From assembly GCF_000424445.1 (NCBI RefSeq), contig NZ_AUJX01000020.1, forward strand, positions 1-64,000: DNA of 64,000 nt, in the 5' to 3' direction. The translations under genes were made by a program, and so were the position numbers. A model generated the notes under the pieces. The model had not been told where the DNA came from, searched no databases, and saw only the letters and a list, made by a program, of their open reading frames with translations. Positions 1 to 7,636 of this stretch are shown piece after piece; positions within the stretch are counted from its first letter, which is position 1, and every line of letters starts with the position of its first letter. Origin of the DNA: Oribacterium sp. NK2B42. GTDB taxonomy: Bacteria; Bacillota; Clostridia; Lachnospirales; Lachnospiraceae.

Positions 1-335
1 CATCCATTTCCCCACAGGGTGGATACGCAACCTAGCGGCTTATACAGGTATAGCCTGAGGCTCCCAACCAGCCAAAACATAAATCACCACCGAATGGACT
101 GACAGACTTTGTTCGAGGTATCACCAACCGAAGTTGGCTCCCAAGGAGGAACCGTCAATGATCCTGCCTCGATGATTATATACCTTTTGATCTGTCTGGA
201 GTATATGGGAGCTACAGACATGTATAACTGTTAGTTAAGCTCCTTGATGATATCTGATGAGAGGGGAATCCTCCCTTCAATCATTACTTAGATTTGGAAA
301 TTGAAACTATTAACTGTAGTCCTTAATGACTACAT
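1..335 (+). ncRNA. Candidate structured RNA, start outside the window
   Basis: No convincing protein is encoded here, but the + strand is dense in short perfect stems: 37-39 with 53-55 (continued by 41-44 with 49-52), 124-128 with 133-137 closing a CGAA loop, 138-141 with 145-148, 113-118 with 167-172 enclosing the previous two as a multibranch, 208-213 with 238-243, and 316-321 with 328-333. This density is more than casual sequence usually shows and lies directly upstream of a tiny ORF and a terminator. I do not recognise the RNA family; an upstream part may be missing. A long regulatory leader or a free-standing ncRNA are both possible. Confidence 0.33.
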
Positions 336-359
336 CATTACTATACTAGGAGGTACGAT

Positions 360-437
360 ATGCCAATTCATATTATAGTAGCTTGTGTAGTGGCTTCAGC
401 AACTTATTGGATGTTAAGCTGTAGAAGAAGTGAATAA
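360..437 (+). CDS. 25-residue hydrophobic peptide, unknown function
   Basis: ATG preceded at good spacing by AGGAGG (348-353). The peptide starts MPIHIIVACVVASATYW and ends in the charged tail CRRSE, so it has one hydrophobic segment (about residues 4-20) and could sit in the membrane. It lies between the structured stretch at 1-335 and a strong terminator at 447-476, so it looks like the last or only ORF of that transcript. Small membrane peptides of this build include type I toxins and leader peptides, but no family is recognised. The Shine-Dalgarno sequence and terminator are the main support. Confidence 0.45.
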   Translation: MPIHIIVACVVASATYWMLSCRRSE

Positions 438-446
438 AATAAAGAG

Positions 447-476
447 AACCGGAGGTTATTAAACCTCCGGTTTTTT
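447..476 (+). terminator. Rho-independent terminator
   Basis: An 11-bp perfect stem (447-457 with 462-472) with a 4-nt loop is followed by a run of T. It ends the transcript carrying the 25-residue peptide. Confidence 0.85.
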
Positions 477-502
477 GATGCCTCAATTCAAAACAATTGT
501 TC

Positions 503-530
503 TTGAAAAGTCAAGAAATCACGCTATAAT
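503..530 (+). promoter_or_regulatory. Sigma-A-type promoter
   Basis: TTGAAA (503-508), 16-bp spacer, TATAAT (525-530). It places transcription start near 537, which rules out upstream in-frame starts for the following gene and supports the ATG at 574. Confidence 0.7.
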
Positions 531-573
531 AATAAAAAAGAACAATAGTTTGCATAAGAGAGGCGTAATTACA

Positions 574-861
574 ATGAATAAGAGATTTCCGGTGGATGTA
601 ATACTGCAACACAACGTAGATAGTACAATTATCCCATATAGAATCAGATTCACTTCAGAAGAAGGGGAGAAACAAGAGTACACAATAAAAGGCTATACCG
701 ATCTTACAGGAACTCAAGAAGGTACGATGCCAGATGGTGTATTTATAGGGTTTAAGGATTATGTCTTTAGATGTAAGCTGCACGTTGGTAACAAAGAAAG
801 GATTATCAATCTGTATTGTAAACCAGATAGATCATCCTGGTTTATGACAGTGGTTCGGTGA
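574..861 (+). CDS. Small hypothetical protein, 95 aa
   Basis: The start at 574 is chosen because a promoter (503-530) lies just upstream and an AGAGAGG-like ribosome binding site sits at 558-564; a longer in-frame ORF would begin upstream of the promoter. The product begins MNKRFPVDVILQHN and is an evenly mixed soluble protein without signal peptide or membrane segment. A central Gly-rich stretch (TGTQEGTMPDGVFIG) and a C-terminal basic/aromatic part are visible. I know no function. It resembles the small conserved hypothetical proteins often found in Lachnospiraceae accessory regions and is the only gene of its transcript. Confidence 0.7.
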   Translation: MNKRFPVDVILQHNVDSTIIPYRIRFTSEEGEKQEYTIKGYTDLTGTQEGTMPDGVFIGFKDYVFRCKLHVGNKERIINLYCKPDRSSWFMTVVR

Positions 862-1033
862 GATGTGTATATGAAGACTAAAATCTTACATATTATGAAT
901 GTAACGAGTTGTGCGGGAACAAAACTGTACCTTCGAACCATGGTATAATTGCCCTCACAATCAGACAGTTATGCTAGAAAAAACAGTTTGGAAAATGTGA
1001 GTTAAAATCGCTCCATATTCCAAACCACATTAA

Positions 1034-1973
1034 GTGCTCAAAAAGTTTATGAGAGATGAAGTAACATTTGATCAGTTATGCACAGCGATCGGTGAGGTAA
1101 CAGAAAACAAAAGCAGCGTATATTGCTTCATGGCTGCACCTGGGGGCTCAACATTTGAATTTGAAAATACAAAGTATGAACTCGACCGTGAGCACACAGC
1201 GTTAATATTAGGAAACGACATGTGTGATGTGGTTCTGGAAATGGATGATGTGAATGACATTACGGCTGAATACGACGAAATGACTCAGAACATTAATTAT
1301 TGGTTTAACTTTAATGGAGTCGGAAGAGAAGAATACTGATACCGGGAATCATGATACTGATAAAAAGGGCTCTGATACAGACAACTCAGAATCTGTAAAC
1401 TAAGACGCAGATAAGGATTCAACTGATGATACGGAACAGATTGAAGAAGGTAAAGCAGCTGCTTCGGAAGATGGATCAGATTCAGAAAATAAAGACAAGG
1501 ATGATTCAGATAAAGAAACCGATGGTGAAACAGATGAATCCAGCGAAGTTCCTGAGTCCGAAGAAACTGTAGCATCAACAGAAGACCTTGAAGAGACTAC
1601 AGCAGAGGAAACATTGGCTGAGACAGAAGCTCTGATAGAAGAAACTGTTCCTGCAGAGACGACGGCACCGGCGGAGACATTGGCAGAAAAGAAAAAGGAG
1701 TACCTTACCATGGAGGACATGGAAGGGCTCTGGAGCATCGATGACATCACTTCCTACCGCTTCACAAAGAGCGGATCAGGGGCTCTGGTACTTCCGGAGC
1801 ACAGCTACAGCTTCGACTATGAGCTAGAAGAAGATACTCTCAAGGTAGATTTCGAGAAGAGTAACCTCAGGGACTCAACCTTCAAGGTATCCATCGTGGA
1901 CGGAGTCATGAACCTTCAGTGTCTGGATGAGTATTTCGAGAATGAGTATGAGCTTCACAAGGCTGAGGATTGA
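1034..1973 (+). pseudogene. Broken gene: N-terminal domain, acidic linker, C-terminal beta domain
   Basis: Three pieces read in sequence but not in one frame. Piece one (GTG 1034 or ATG 1049 to 1339) gives about 100 residues ending GVGREEY. From about 1317 the other frame carries an acidic Asp/Glu/Ser/Thr linker (ESEEKNTDTGNHDTDKK...), broken by an in-frame TAA at 1401-1403. After it the same linker continues and ends in a domain (about 1690-1970) with the pattern LTMEDMEGLWSIDD...YRFTKSG, like lipocalin-type extracellular domains. The last piece has no credible start codon. One frameshift near 1315 and one nonsense change explain the layout. A chimera of two decayed genes is the alternative. 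Confidence 0.55.
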
Positions 1974-2030
1974 TTCAAAAAATGGTATATGATGTCATTC
2001 ACACCATAACAATGGATGATTAAAAACAAA

Positions 2031-2080
2031 GACAGCTATGTTTTATCTGCATTTTGGCAGGAAACATAGCTGTCTTTTTT
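2031..2080 (+). terminator. Rho-independent terminator
   Basis: A 13-bp perfect stem (2031-2043 with 2062-2074) is followed by at least six T. It ends the transcript of the broken gene upstream. Confidence 0.85.
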
Positions 2081-2276
2081 TGATCTTTTTAAAGGTTTTG
2101 CTTAATTTGAAATAAACCATTTATCTACCACTTATCTGTCACATCTTCTGGGAAATCTCTGAACGCGGTACGTGCAGGATATGCTTAGGCAATATGCAGT
2201 CATTTGATTGCAACATTCAATCATTTGATGTATATTTTAGATAGTTGTATTGTTTTTGATTTGGAGGATAGATATT

Positions 2277-2534
2277 ATGGCTGCAATTACTCTTCGCATA
2301 GATGATAAAGAAAAGAAAGAACTTGATAAGGCTCTTGAAGCAATCGGTATGAATGTGACTACTTTTTACTCAATATACACCAAGAAATTCCTAAGAGAAA
2401 AGCGTATTCCTTTTGATATAACAGTTCCTGACGAAGATCCTTTTTATTCAGAAGCTAATCAAAAGCACCTAAAAAAAGCTATCAAAAGACTTGAAGGAGG
2501 TAAAGGTCAGGAGCACGACCTTATTGAAGACTGA
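2277..2534 (+). CDS. RelB/DinJ-family antitoxin
   Basis: 85 residues beginning MAAITLRIDDKEKKELDKAL, a ribbon-helix-helix N-terminus typical of RelB/DinJ antitoxins, followed by an acidic C-terminal tail that would wrap and neutralise a RelE/YoeB-type mRNA interferase. The start is chosen for GGAGGA at 2263-2268. Its stop overlaps by one base the ATG of a toxin-like ORF, the normal arrangement of a toxin-antitoxin operon, but that toxin is truncated after 28 codons (2534-2620). RelB-type antitoxins normally repress their own promoter. With a dead partner this would be an orphan antitoxin. Confidence 0.82.
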   Translation: MAAITLRIDDKEKKELDKALEAIGMNVTTFYSIYTKKFLREKRIPFDITVPDEDPFYSEANQKHLKKAIKRLEGGKGQEHDLIED

Positions 2535-2620
2535 TGAAACTCATATGGGATGAAGAAGCGTGGGACGATTATGGGATCACCAACCACTTTCTCTATCTAC
2601 AATTCAACATTAATTTATAA
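2534..2620 (+). pseudogene. Truncated YoeB-type toxin
   Basis: The reading frame starts MKLIWDEEAWDDY, which closely matches the N-terminus of YoeB/Txe ribosome-dependent endoribonucleases (MKLIWDxxAWEDY). After about 13 residues the similarity ends and the frame stops at 2618-2620, 28 codons in all against about 85 in the family. The catalytic C-terminal residues are therefore absent. It overlaps the antitoxin stop by one base. The cut lies close to the tRNA-like remnant at 2663-2729, so a recombination or deletion event may have removed the rest. Confidence 0.6.
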
Positions 2621-2662
2621 TTCAATTTGGTCTCATTTTTGGTCACCAATGCCGAAAACCTT

Positions 2663-2729
2663 AGGAAATCCAATGGTAAGATATCGGTCTCCAAAACCGC
2701 TCATGGGGGTTCAAATCCCTCAACCCCTG
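2663..2729 (+). other. tRNA-Trp-like 3' remnant (pseudo-tRNA)
   Basis: From about 2670 the sequence follows a tRNA: a D-arm-like part, an anticodon arm with loop CTCCAAA (anticodon CCA, Trp), a T-arm with loop TTCAAAT and a 5-bp stem, and a 3' acceptor strand AACCCCT plus G. No complementary 5' acceptor strand exists upstream and the first anticodon-stem pair is T/C, so this cannot fold as a full tRNA. Such 3' tRNA pieces are often left by integration or excision of mobile elements at tRNA genes; simple decay is the alternative. Confidence 0.6.
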
Positions 2730-2749
2730 CTCCATAGTGCAGAAGAAAG

Positions 2750-2777
2750 GATTTCCTGATAAGGAAATCTTTTTTTG
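2750..2777 (+). terminator. Rho-independent terminator
   Basis: Stem GATTTCC (2750-2756) with GGAAATC (2763-2769), then seven T. It lies directly after the tRNA-like remnant, as expected for a former tRNA transcription unit. Confidence 0.75.
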
Positions 2778-2891
2778 TTTTCTTTTGCATCTAAGAAACC
2801 ATCTAAATCATACACGATTCCCAGTTTCTGGCGTATAATCATTGTATACTTGAAGAACCGGAAAATACTCCGGACTTTACAGGAGGTTTTA

Positions 2892-4103
2892 ATGAATTAC
2901 GATTTTGTTTCCATTATGGACAGGAAAGGCAGAGATTCTATTGCCGTTGACGGTCTCGGCACTATGCCGGGATTTACTCCTGAACTGCCAAAAGAGGGTT
3001 TTGATATCATTCCGATGTGGGTTGCGGATATGAATTTCCCTGCTGTGCCCACAATACAGGAAGCCATCATTGAGAGAGCAAAGCATCCTGCATTTGGTTA
3101 CTTCAATGCAACAGATGAATACTTTAACTCAATTATCAAATGGCATGAAACAAGAAATTCTGTTTCCGGACTTACAAAAGATGCTATAGGCTATGAAAAC
3201 GGAGTTTTAGGAGGAGTGATAAGTGCGCTGAACGTATTCTGTTCCAAGGGTGATAATGTTCTCGTGAACAGTCCCACATACATCGGTTTCACCATGTCAC
3301 TAAAAAACAACGGATACAATATCGTGCATAGTCCGCTTTACATTGATGATCAAAACATATGGCGAATGGATTTCGATGATATGGAAAAGAAGATCATCGA
3401 GAATAAGATTCATGCCGCTATTTTCTGTTCTCCCCATAACCCTTGCGGGCGTGTTTGGGAGAAGTGGGAAATAGAAAAGGCCATGGAGCTTTTCAAAAAA
3501 CATGATGTCTTCGTAATCTCTGATGAAATATGGTCAGATATCATTCTGAATAATCACAAGCATATTCCTACTCAGTCAGTCTCGGAAGAAGCGAGAATGC
3601 GTACGGTAGCATTGTATGCCCCCTCTAAAACCTTCAATCTTGCAGGACTTGTGGGCAGCTATCACATAATTTACAACAAATGGATAAGAGACCGTGTCGA
3701 GAAGGAATCCTCATTATCTCACTACAATGAGATGAATGTATTATCAATGCACGCCCTCATCGGAGCTTACAAGCCAGAGGGATACGAATGGGTAGATGAA
3801 TTAAAAGCGGTACTCAGCGAAAACATTAATTATGCGTGCGGTTATATAAAGGATCACTTCGAGGGCGTGGAGGTTTGTAAACCACAGGGTACATATATGC
3901 TTTTTGTCAACTGCACAAAGTGGTGTGAAAAGCACGGAAAAACCATTGACGACATTGAACATGCGGCATGGGACGTTGGAGTAGCCATTCAGGACGGAAG
4001 AATGTTCCACGGCAATTGTCACCTCAGAATGAATCTTGCACTTCCACTGTCAAGGGTTCAAGAGGCATTGAAAAGATTAGACAACTATGTGTTTAATGCC
4101 TGA
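2892..4103 (+). CDS. PatB/MalY-type PLP aminotransferase (cystathionine beta-lyase-like)
   Basis: 403 residues of a fold-type I pyridoxal-phosphate enzyme. Visible features are MWVADMNFP near residues 42-50 (typical of the MalY/PatB subgroup), the NPCGR loop near 183-187, SDEIWSD at 210-216 and the PLP lysine in APSKTFNLAGL (Lys246). MalY/PatB proteins cleave C-S bonds of cystathionine or cysteine S-conjugates, or act as aminotransferases; the substrate cannot be told from sequence. The start at 2892 follows AGGAGG (2881-2886); a longer in-frame ORF would begin inside the terminator. A TATAAT at 2833-2838 is a possible -10 box. It stands alone between two terminators or gaps. Confidence 0.88.
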   Translation: MNYDFVSIMDRKGRDSIAVDGLGTMPGFTPELPKEGFDIIPMWVADMNFPAVPTIQEAIIERAKHPAFGYFNATDEYFNSIIKWHETRNSVSGLTKDAIGYENGVLGGVISALNVFCSKGDNVLVNSPTYIGFTMSLKNNGYNIVHSPLYIDDQNIWRMDFDDMEKKIIENKIHAAIFCSPHNPCGRVWEKWEIEKAMELFKKHDVFVISDEIWSDIILNNHKHIPTQSVSEEARMRTVALYAPSKTFNLAGLVGSYHIIYNKWIRDRVEKESSLSHYNEMNVLSMHALIGAYKPEGYEWVDELKAVLSENINYACGYIKDHFEGVEVCKPQGTYMLFVNCTKWCEKHGKTIDDIEHAAWDVGVAIQDGRMFHGNCHLRMNLALPLSRVQEALKRLDNYVFNA

Positions 4104-4253
4104 CTTTGAGAGATTTTACCAATGGAAACCATATACGATTTCATAGTATAATAGGGTTACTTTTGTTTTAATAAACTAAAAATGGAGCCAATTAGATCTG
4201 TCTCTGTATGAGGAAAATAATCGGCAAAAACCTTTAGTTTATAGAGGAGAATT

Positions 4254-4910
4254 ATGAAAGCAGATTATATAAGTGAAACAACAGACCCTTCAGATTTTGT
4301 GCTTCTTTCAGATTATGTTCCCGGTGTCATACAGGAGATCAGATATTTTTCTACCTACAATTTCGTTGGAGACCGTATAAACGGTTATGAAGAGCCCTGC
4401 GCCATCATAACGAAAGAAGCCGCAAGGGCAATGAAGAATGCCGCTGATGAACTAATGGTCAAGGGCTACCGCATCAAAGTCTTTGATGCCTACCGTCCGA
4501 CAACAGCAGTTAAGCATTTTATTTTGTGGGGAATAGAAGATACAGATATCCGCATGAAACCTTATTTTTATCCGGATCTTGAAAAGCAGGAGCTTTTCTC
4601 CACGGGCTACATAGCAAAGCAATCTAGCCACAGCAGGGGCAGTACAGTAGACATTACCCTTTTTGATATGAAAACCGGAAAGGAAGTTGATATGGGCGGA
4701 CCCTTTGACTTCTTCGGAGAGTTGTCACACCCGGATTTCAAAGGAATAACAGAAGAGCAGTTTGAAAACAGAATGCTCCTTCAGGATGTCATGGTCAGAA
4801 ACGGCTTCAATACTTTCCCATATGAATGGTGGCACTTTACATTGAGGGATGAACCCTACCCGGAGACCTATTTTGAATTTCCGGTATCATCAGAGTATCT
4901 GAAAAAGTAA
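4254..4910 (+). CDS. VanX-like D-alanyl-D-alanine dipeptidase
   Basis: 218 residues of the M15D zinc peptidase family. The zinc and catalytic set is complete: Arg81 in DAYRP, SHSRGSTVD with His126 and Asp133, and Glu191/His194 in EWWHF. The family hydrolyses D-Ala-D-Ala, either for vancomycin resistance (VanX with VanH and VanA) or for wall-peptide salvage (DdpX). No vanH/vanA or two-component genes are nearby, so recycling of D-Ala-D-Ala is the likelier role. There is no signal peptide, so the enzyme is cytoplasmic. A GGAGAA-type site lies just before the ATG, and a terminator follows directly. Confidence 0.88.
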   Translation: MKADYISETTDPSDFVLLSDYVPGVIQEIRYFSTYNFVGDRINGYEEPCAIITKEAARAMKNAADELMVKGYRIKVFDAYRPTTAVKHFILWGIEDTDIRMKPYFYPDLEKQELFSTGYIAKQSSHSRGSTVDITLFDMKTGKEVDMGGPFDFFGELSHPDFKGITEEQFENRMLLQDVMVRNGFNTFPYEWWHFTLRDEPYPETYFEFPVSSEYLKK

Positions 4911-4912
4911 TC

Positions 4913-4948
4913 AAAAAAGAATGCGGACAGTCGCCCGCATTCTTTTTT
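4913..4948. terminator. Bidirectional Rho-independent terminator
   Basis: A stem of 14 bp (4913-4926 with 4935-4948) has A-run and T-run flanks, so it can act in both directions: after the dipeptidase on + and after the flavoprotein remnant on -. Confidence 0.85.
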
Positions 4949-4965
4949 AATTCCAGATAATCCTA

Positions 4966-5034
4966 TCAATTCTGTGTAGCAACATTCTTTCCTGCGATAC
5001 GTCCGTAGGTGAAGATATCAGCTGCATGAGAACA
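4966..5034 (-). pseudogene. C-terminal remnant of a flavoprotein (fumarate reductase/FAD oxidoreductase type)
   Basis: On the - strand 22 codons ending in TGA read CSHAADIFTYGRIAGKNVAT plus QN. This matches the usual C-terminus of FAD-binding fumarate-reductase-like proteins, where GRIAGxNAA contacts the flavin. Upstream on the - strand the frame loses the family pattern at once, so only this scrap remains. It ends into the shared terminator at 4913-4948, as an intact gene would. Confidence 0.5.
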
Positions 5035-5286
5035 CCCTTTAAAATTATTTGATTATAGCATATTTTAAACGCTTACACAGAGGAAATCGGTTTTCTATAC
5101 ACGAAAAAAGAACCCTGAATCGATGAAGCACACGCCATCTCATCTAAGGTTCTTTTCTCATCACGAATCGTTTCAGATCTGTGAAGCACTCGCCACATCT
5201 CTTTAACTTGTTATTATTGTATCGTTTTTCATACAATCAGTCAACATGAAAATAATTTTTATTTTAATTGGGATTTAAACCCTTGT
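5035..5286. other. Gene-free stretch with imperfect direct repeats
   Basis: No gene is seen. An AAAAAGAACC/GGTTCTTTTC pair (5104-5113 with 5149-5157) could form a long-loop hairpin. GAAGCACACGCCATCTC and GAAGCACTCGCCACATCTC (about 5124 and 5176) form an imperfect direct repeat. The region is AT-rich and appears to be decayed sequence between the flavoprotein scrap and the palindrome that follows. Confidence 0.35.
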
Positions 5287-5345
5287 AACAGTTCAGCCGG
5301 TGGACCACTAACTCCGTCCCCATGGTCCACCGGCTGAACTGTTAT
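5287..5345. repeat. Palindromic repeat with 22-bp perfect arms
   Basis: Positions 5287-5308 are the exact inverse of 5324-5345 with a 15-nt centre. The unit (core CAGTTCAGCCGGTGGACCA) occurs again at 7637-7665, an exact 29-bp match to the inverse of 5317-5345, and a 14-bp part occurs at 41185-41198. It behaves as a dispersed palindromic element rather than a terminator, because no clean T-run follows. Confidence 0.8.
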
Positions 5346-5472
5346 AATCCTTTTTTTCAAAAAAACTTCACTCTTTTTATATTTCCATCGTTCAATGTCG
5401 AAGTATACAGGTAGTGATATGTGTAGGCATTATTCTGACACATAAAAAAATACTTACAGGAGATTTAATGTA

Positions 5473-6762
5473 ATGAATGAAAACCAGGAACTGAATATCG
5501 CTGTAAATCCCACCTCCAACACAGCCATTACAACACTTATCATGCTGGCAAATGCTCACTATGATAAAGCATTGGAAATACTTGAAAAAATGGGTATCGA
5601 AAAGGAGAAGATTTTTCATGGTGTTGATAGTTCTGACATGATAAACAGACCTTCTGACATCGTCAGAGAACTTCGATATGTTGCGCTAAACAGAACTATA
5701 GAGGAAAGTGGGTTCAAAACTCTCATGGATCTTCCCTGCGGCTATACACCTAAGGTTTTTGATTTCACAGAGAAAGGAATGCAATATATAGGCTGTGATC
5801 TTCCTGCTGTTATAAATGAATTTTCCCCAATCATTGCTTCAATGACAGATGATGAGCAGAAAAAGAAGATCAATTTCCGGGTTGTTGATGTAACCAATTA
5901 TGAAAGCATGAAGGCTGCCGCAGATATGGTGGACGGTCCTGTCTGCATTGCAACCGAAGGACTTACGGTTTATCTTACAGCGGACGAGACCCATCAGCTT
6001 GGTGTAAACATCAGACGCATCCTCAGCGAAAAAGGCGGATGCTGGCTCAATGCCGACGTCGAAACCTTAGAATATTATATGGCTGTATACAGAGCTGTGG
6101 CAGGTGATAAGGCGATGGAGCTCCTGCTTGCATCAAGAAAAGGATTTAGTGGGCAGGCAGATACCGATCTTCATAAAAACAATTCAAATGTAGTAAAAGA
6201 ATCCGCCGGAAAACTCACTCCGGATTACAAAAAGATAGAAGCCTTGTATAAATCAAGAGGTCTTTTGGTAGAAAAAGTGCCTTATTATCGAGATGATTTA
6301 AAGCTTCAGCTTTTCGATGCCATGACTGATGAGGAAATAGAAAAGCTGAAGGAAAATACCAAGCATGTAAACATCTGGAAAATCACCGTAGACCCTGATT
6401 TCAGGGAGTCTGCGCCTGTTGCCGGCGCCGATGCTCCTTCGGAAATACTCATGGATCCAGATCTTCCTTTTGATGTACAATGCTCTGTCAGTGACGGTTT
6501 ACTTGATGTAAGCGTTCAGGGGCGTATGGATACCCTGACAGCTCCGGAGCTTTTAAAAAAATTCCAGGAAGCCGGAAGTGCCATAACCGGAATACATATC
6601 GATGTCAGCAAGATGGCCTACGTTTCTTCAGCAGGGCTTCGTGTACTCCTTATTATGTACAAGTCCCTGAAGGATAAGGATAGTTTTGAACTGACAGGCG
6701 CCAATGCTACAGTCAGGGAAATCATGGAAACAACAGGTTTTGACCAGTTTTTTTTGAAATAA
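5473..6762 (+). CDS. SAM-dependent methyltransferase-like domain fused to a STAS domain
   Basis: 429 residues in two parts. Residues about 60-310 resemble leucine-carboxyl-methyltransferase-type class I methyltransferases: LMDLPCGYTPKVF (84-96) is the glycine loop for S-adenosylmethionine and IGCDLP (106-111) the acidic strand. Residues about 330-429 form a STAS domain, with VSKMAYVSSAGLRVLL carrying the serine pair phosphorylated in anti-anti-sigma factors. STAS domains bind partner kinases or sense signals, so the methyltransferase part may be partner-regulated; that is inference. AGGAG lies before the ATG. The gene is followed 44 bp later by a phosphatase, and the pair is bracketed by one repeat family. 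Confidence 0.75.
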   Translation: MNENQELNIAVNPTSNTAITTLIMLANAHYDKALEILEKMGIEKEKIFHGVDSSDMINRPSDIVRELRYVALNRTIEESGFKTLMDLPCGYTPKVFDFTEKGMQYIGCDLPAVINEFSPIIASMTDDEQKKKINFRVVDVTNYESMKAAADMVDGPVCIATEGLTVYLTADETHQLGVNIRRILSEKGGCWLNADVETLEYYMAVYRAVAGDKAMELLLASRKGFSGQADTDLHKNNSNVVKESAGKLTPDYKKIEALYKSRGLLVEKVPYYRDDLKLQLFDAMTDEEIEKLKENTKHVNIWKITVDPDFRESAPVAGADAPSEILMDPDLPFDVQCSVSDGLLDVSVQGRMDTLTAPELLKKFQEAGSAITGIHIDVSKMAYVSSAGLRVLLIMYKSLKDKDSFELTGANATVREIMETTGFDQFFLK

Positions 6763-6806
6763 TACTCAGCCAAACAACAACACAGCTTATCATAGAAAGG
6801 ATACCC

Positions 6807-7622
6807 ATGATCATGGAGCATTCACTCAATACATCAAACCTCGGAAACGCAAGAGAACTTGGCGGTTTTTTGATCGGCAGCAAAAAAATAAGGCACGGGT
6901 GTTTGCTCCGTACCGCCTCTCTTTCAGGTCTTACACCTGAAGATATGAAGGTTCTGACTGATGATTACAAGCTCTCCTGCATAGTGGATCTTCGCATGAA
7001 AGATGAAAGAGACAGTCAGCCAGACCCGGTAATTCATGATGTCAAAAATCACTTTCTTCCGGTAATGGATCTTCAGGATTATCCGACATTGGGAGCGGAA
7101 TTTATCAGGATCATATCCGATCCAAATGCAGACAGGATTAAACTCATGAATATGGCCTACGATACCGGATATTTTAATGATGATTTCTATGTGAAACTTA
7201 TTCTTTCTGAACGGGGAAAGAATGCATTCTGCGGTTTTTTTGAATGCCTTTTGAATCTTCCGGAGGATCGTTCCATACTATGGCACTGTACTGATGGAAA
7301 AGACAGAACCGGTTTGGCCTCTATGCTGATACTCACTGCATTGGGAGCTGACAGAAAAACCGTAATGGAAGATTACATGCTGACTAATCTTTATAATAAA
7401 GAAAAACTTGATAAGGCAAGGGCTGGGTTGGCAAAAATGTCTGTTTCAGATGATTTCCGTGATGTTGCACTTTTTGGCTGTGGAGCGGTTTATGAGTATT
7501 ACATGTTGAATGCTCTTAAAGCAATGGACGAAAACTACGGTTCTCCTTCCGAATATCTCAAAGAGGAACTTGGTGTAGGAAAATCAGAATGTAAAGAATT
7601 ACAGAATAAATTTCTGGAATGA
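6807..7622 (+). CDS. Tyrosine-protein phosphatase (Y_phosphatase3/MptpB type)
   Basis: 271 residues with the full P-loop HCTDGKDRTG (160-169), with nucleophile Cys161 and phosphate-binding Arg167, as in the MptpB/LipA-like family of tyrosine or dual-specificity phosphatases. NARELGG (14-20) and the general acid region DLRMKDERD (61-69) also fit. No signal peptide is present, so it acts in the cytoplasm unless exported otherwise. It follows the methyltransferase-STAS gene, probably in one operon. Because STAS serines are phosphorylated, a functional link is tempting, but these enzymes more often act on phosphotyrosine or phosphoinositides. Confidence 0.82.
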   Translation: MIMEHSLNTSNLGNARELGGFLIGSKKIRHGCLLRTASLSGLTPEDMKVLTDDYKLSCIVDLRMKDERDSQPDPVIHDVKNHFLPVMDLQDYPTLGAEFIRIISDPNADRIKLMNMAYDTGYFNDDFYVKLILSERGKNAFCGFFECLLNLPEDRSILWHCTDGKDRTGLASMLILTALGADRKTVMEDYMLTNLYNKEKLDKARAGLAKMSVSDDFRDVALFGCGAVYEYYMLNALKAMDENYGSPSEYLKEELGVGKSECKELQNKFLE

Positions 7623-7636
7623 TCTTTTACAGTAAG

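Noticed and set aside
1400-1750. Ser/Val-rich - strand ORF at 1400-1750
   Set aside because: It is the complement of the acidic linker in the broken gene on the + strand.
2550-2759. 69-codon ORF covering the tRNA-like remnant
   Set aside because: It crosses the tRNA arms and the truncated toxin in another frame and has no ribosome binding site.
4254-4910. VanX-like gene as part of a vancomycin resistance operon
   Set aside because: No vanH, vanA/B ligase or VanRS genes lie near, so a resistance cluster is not supported.
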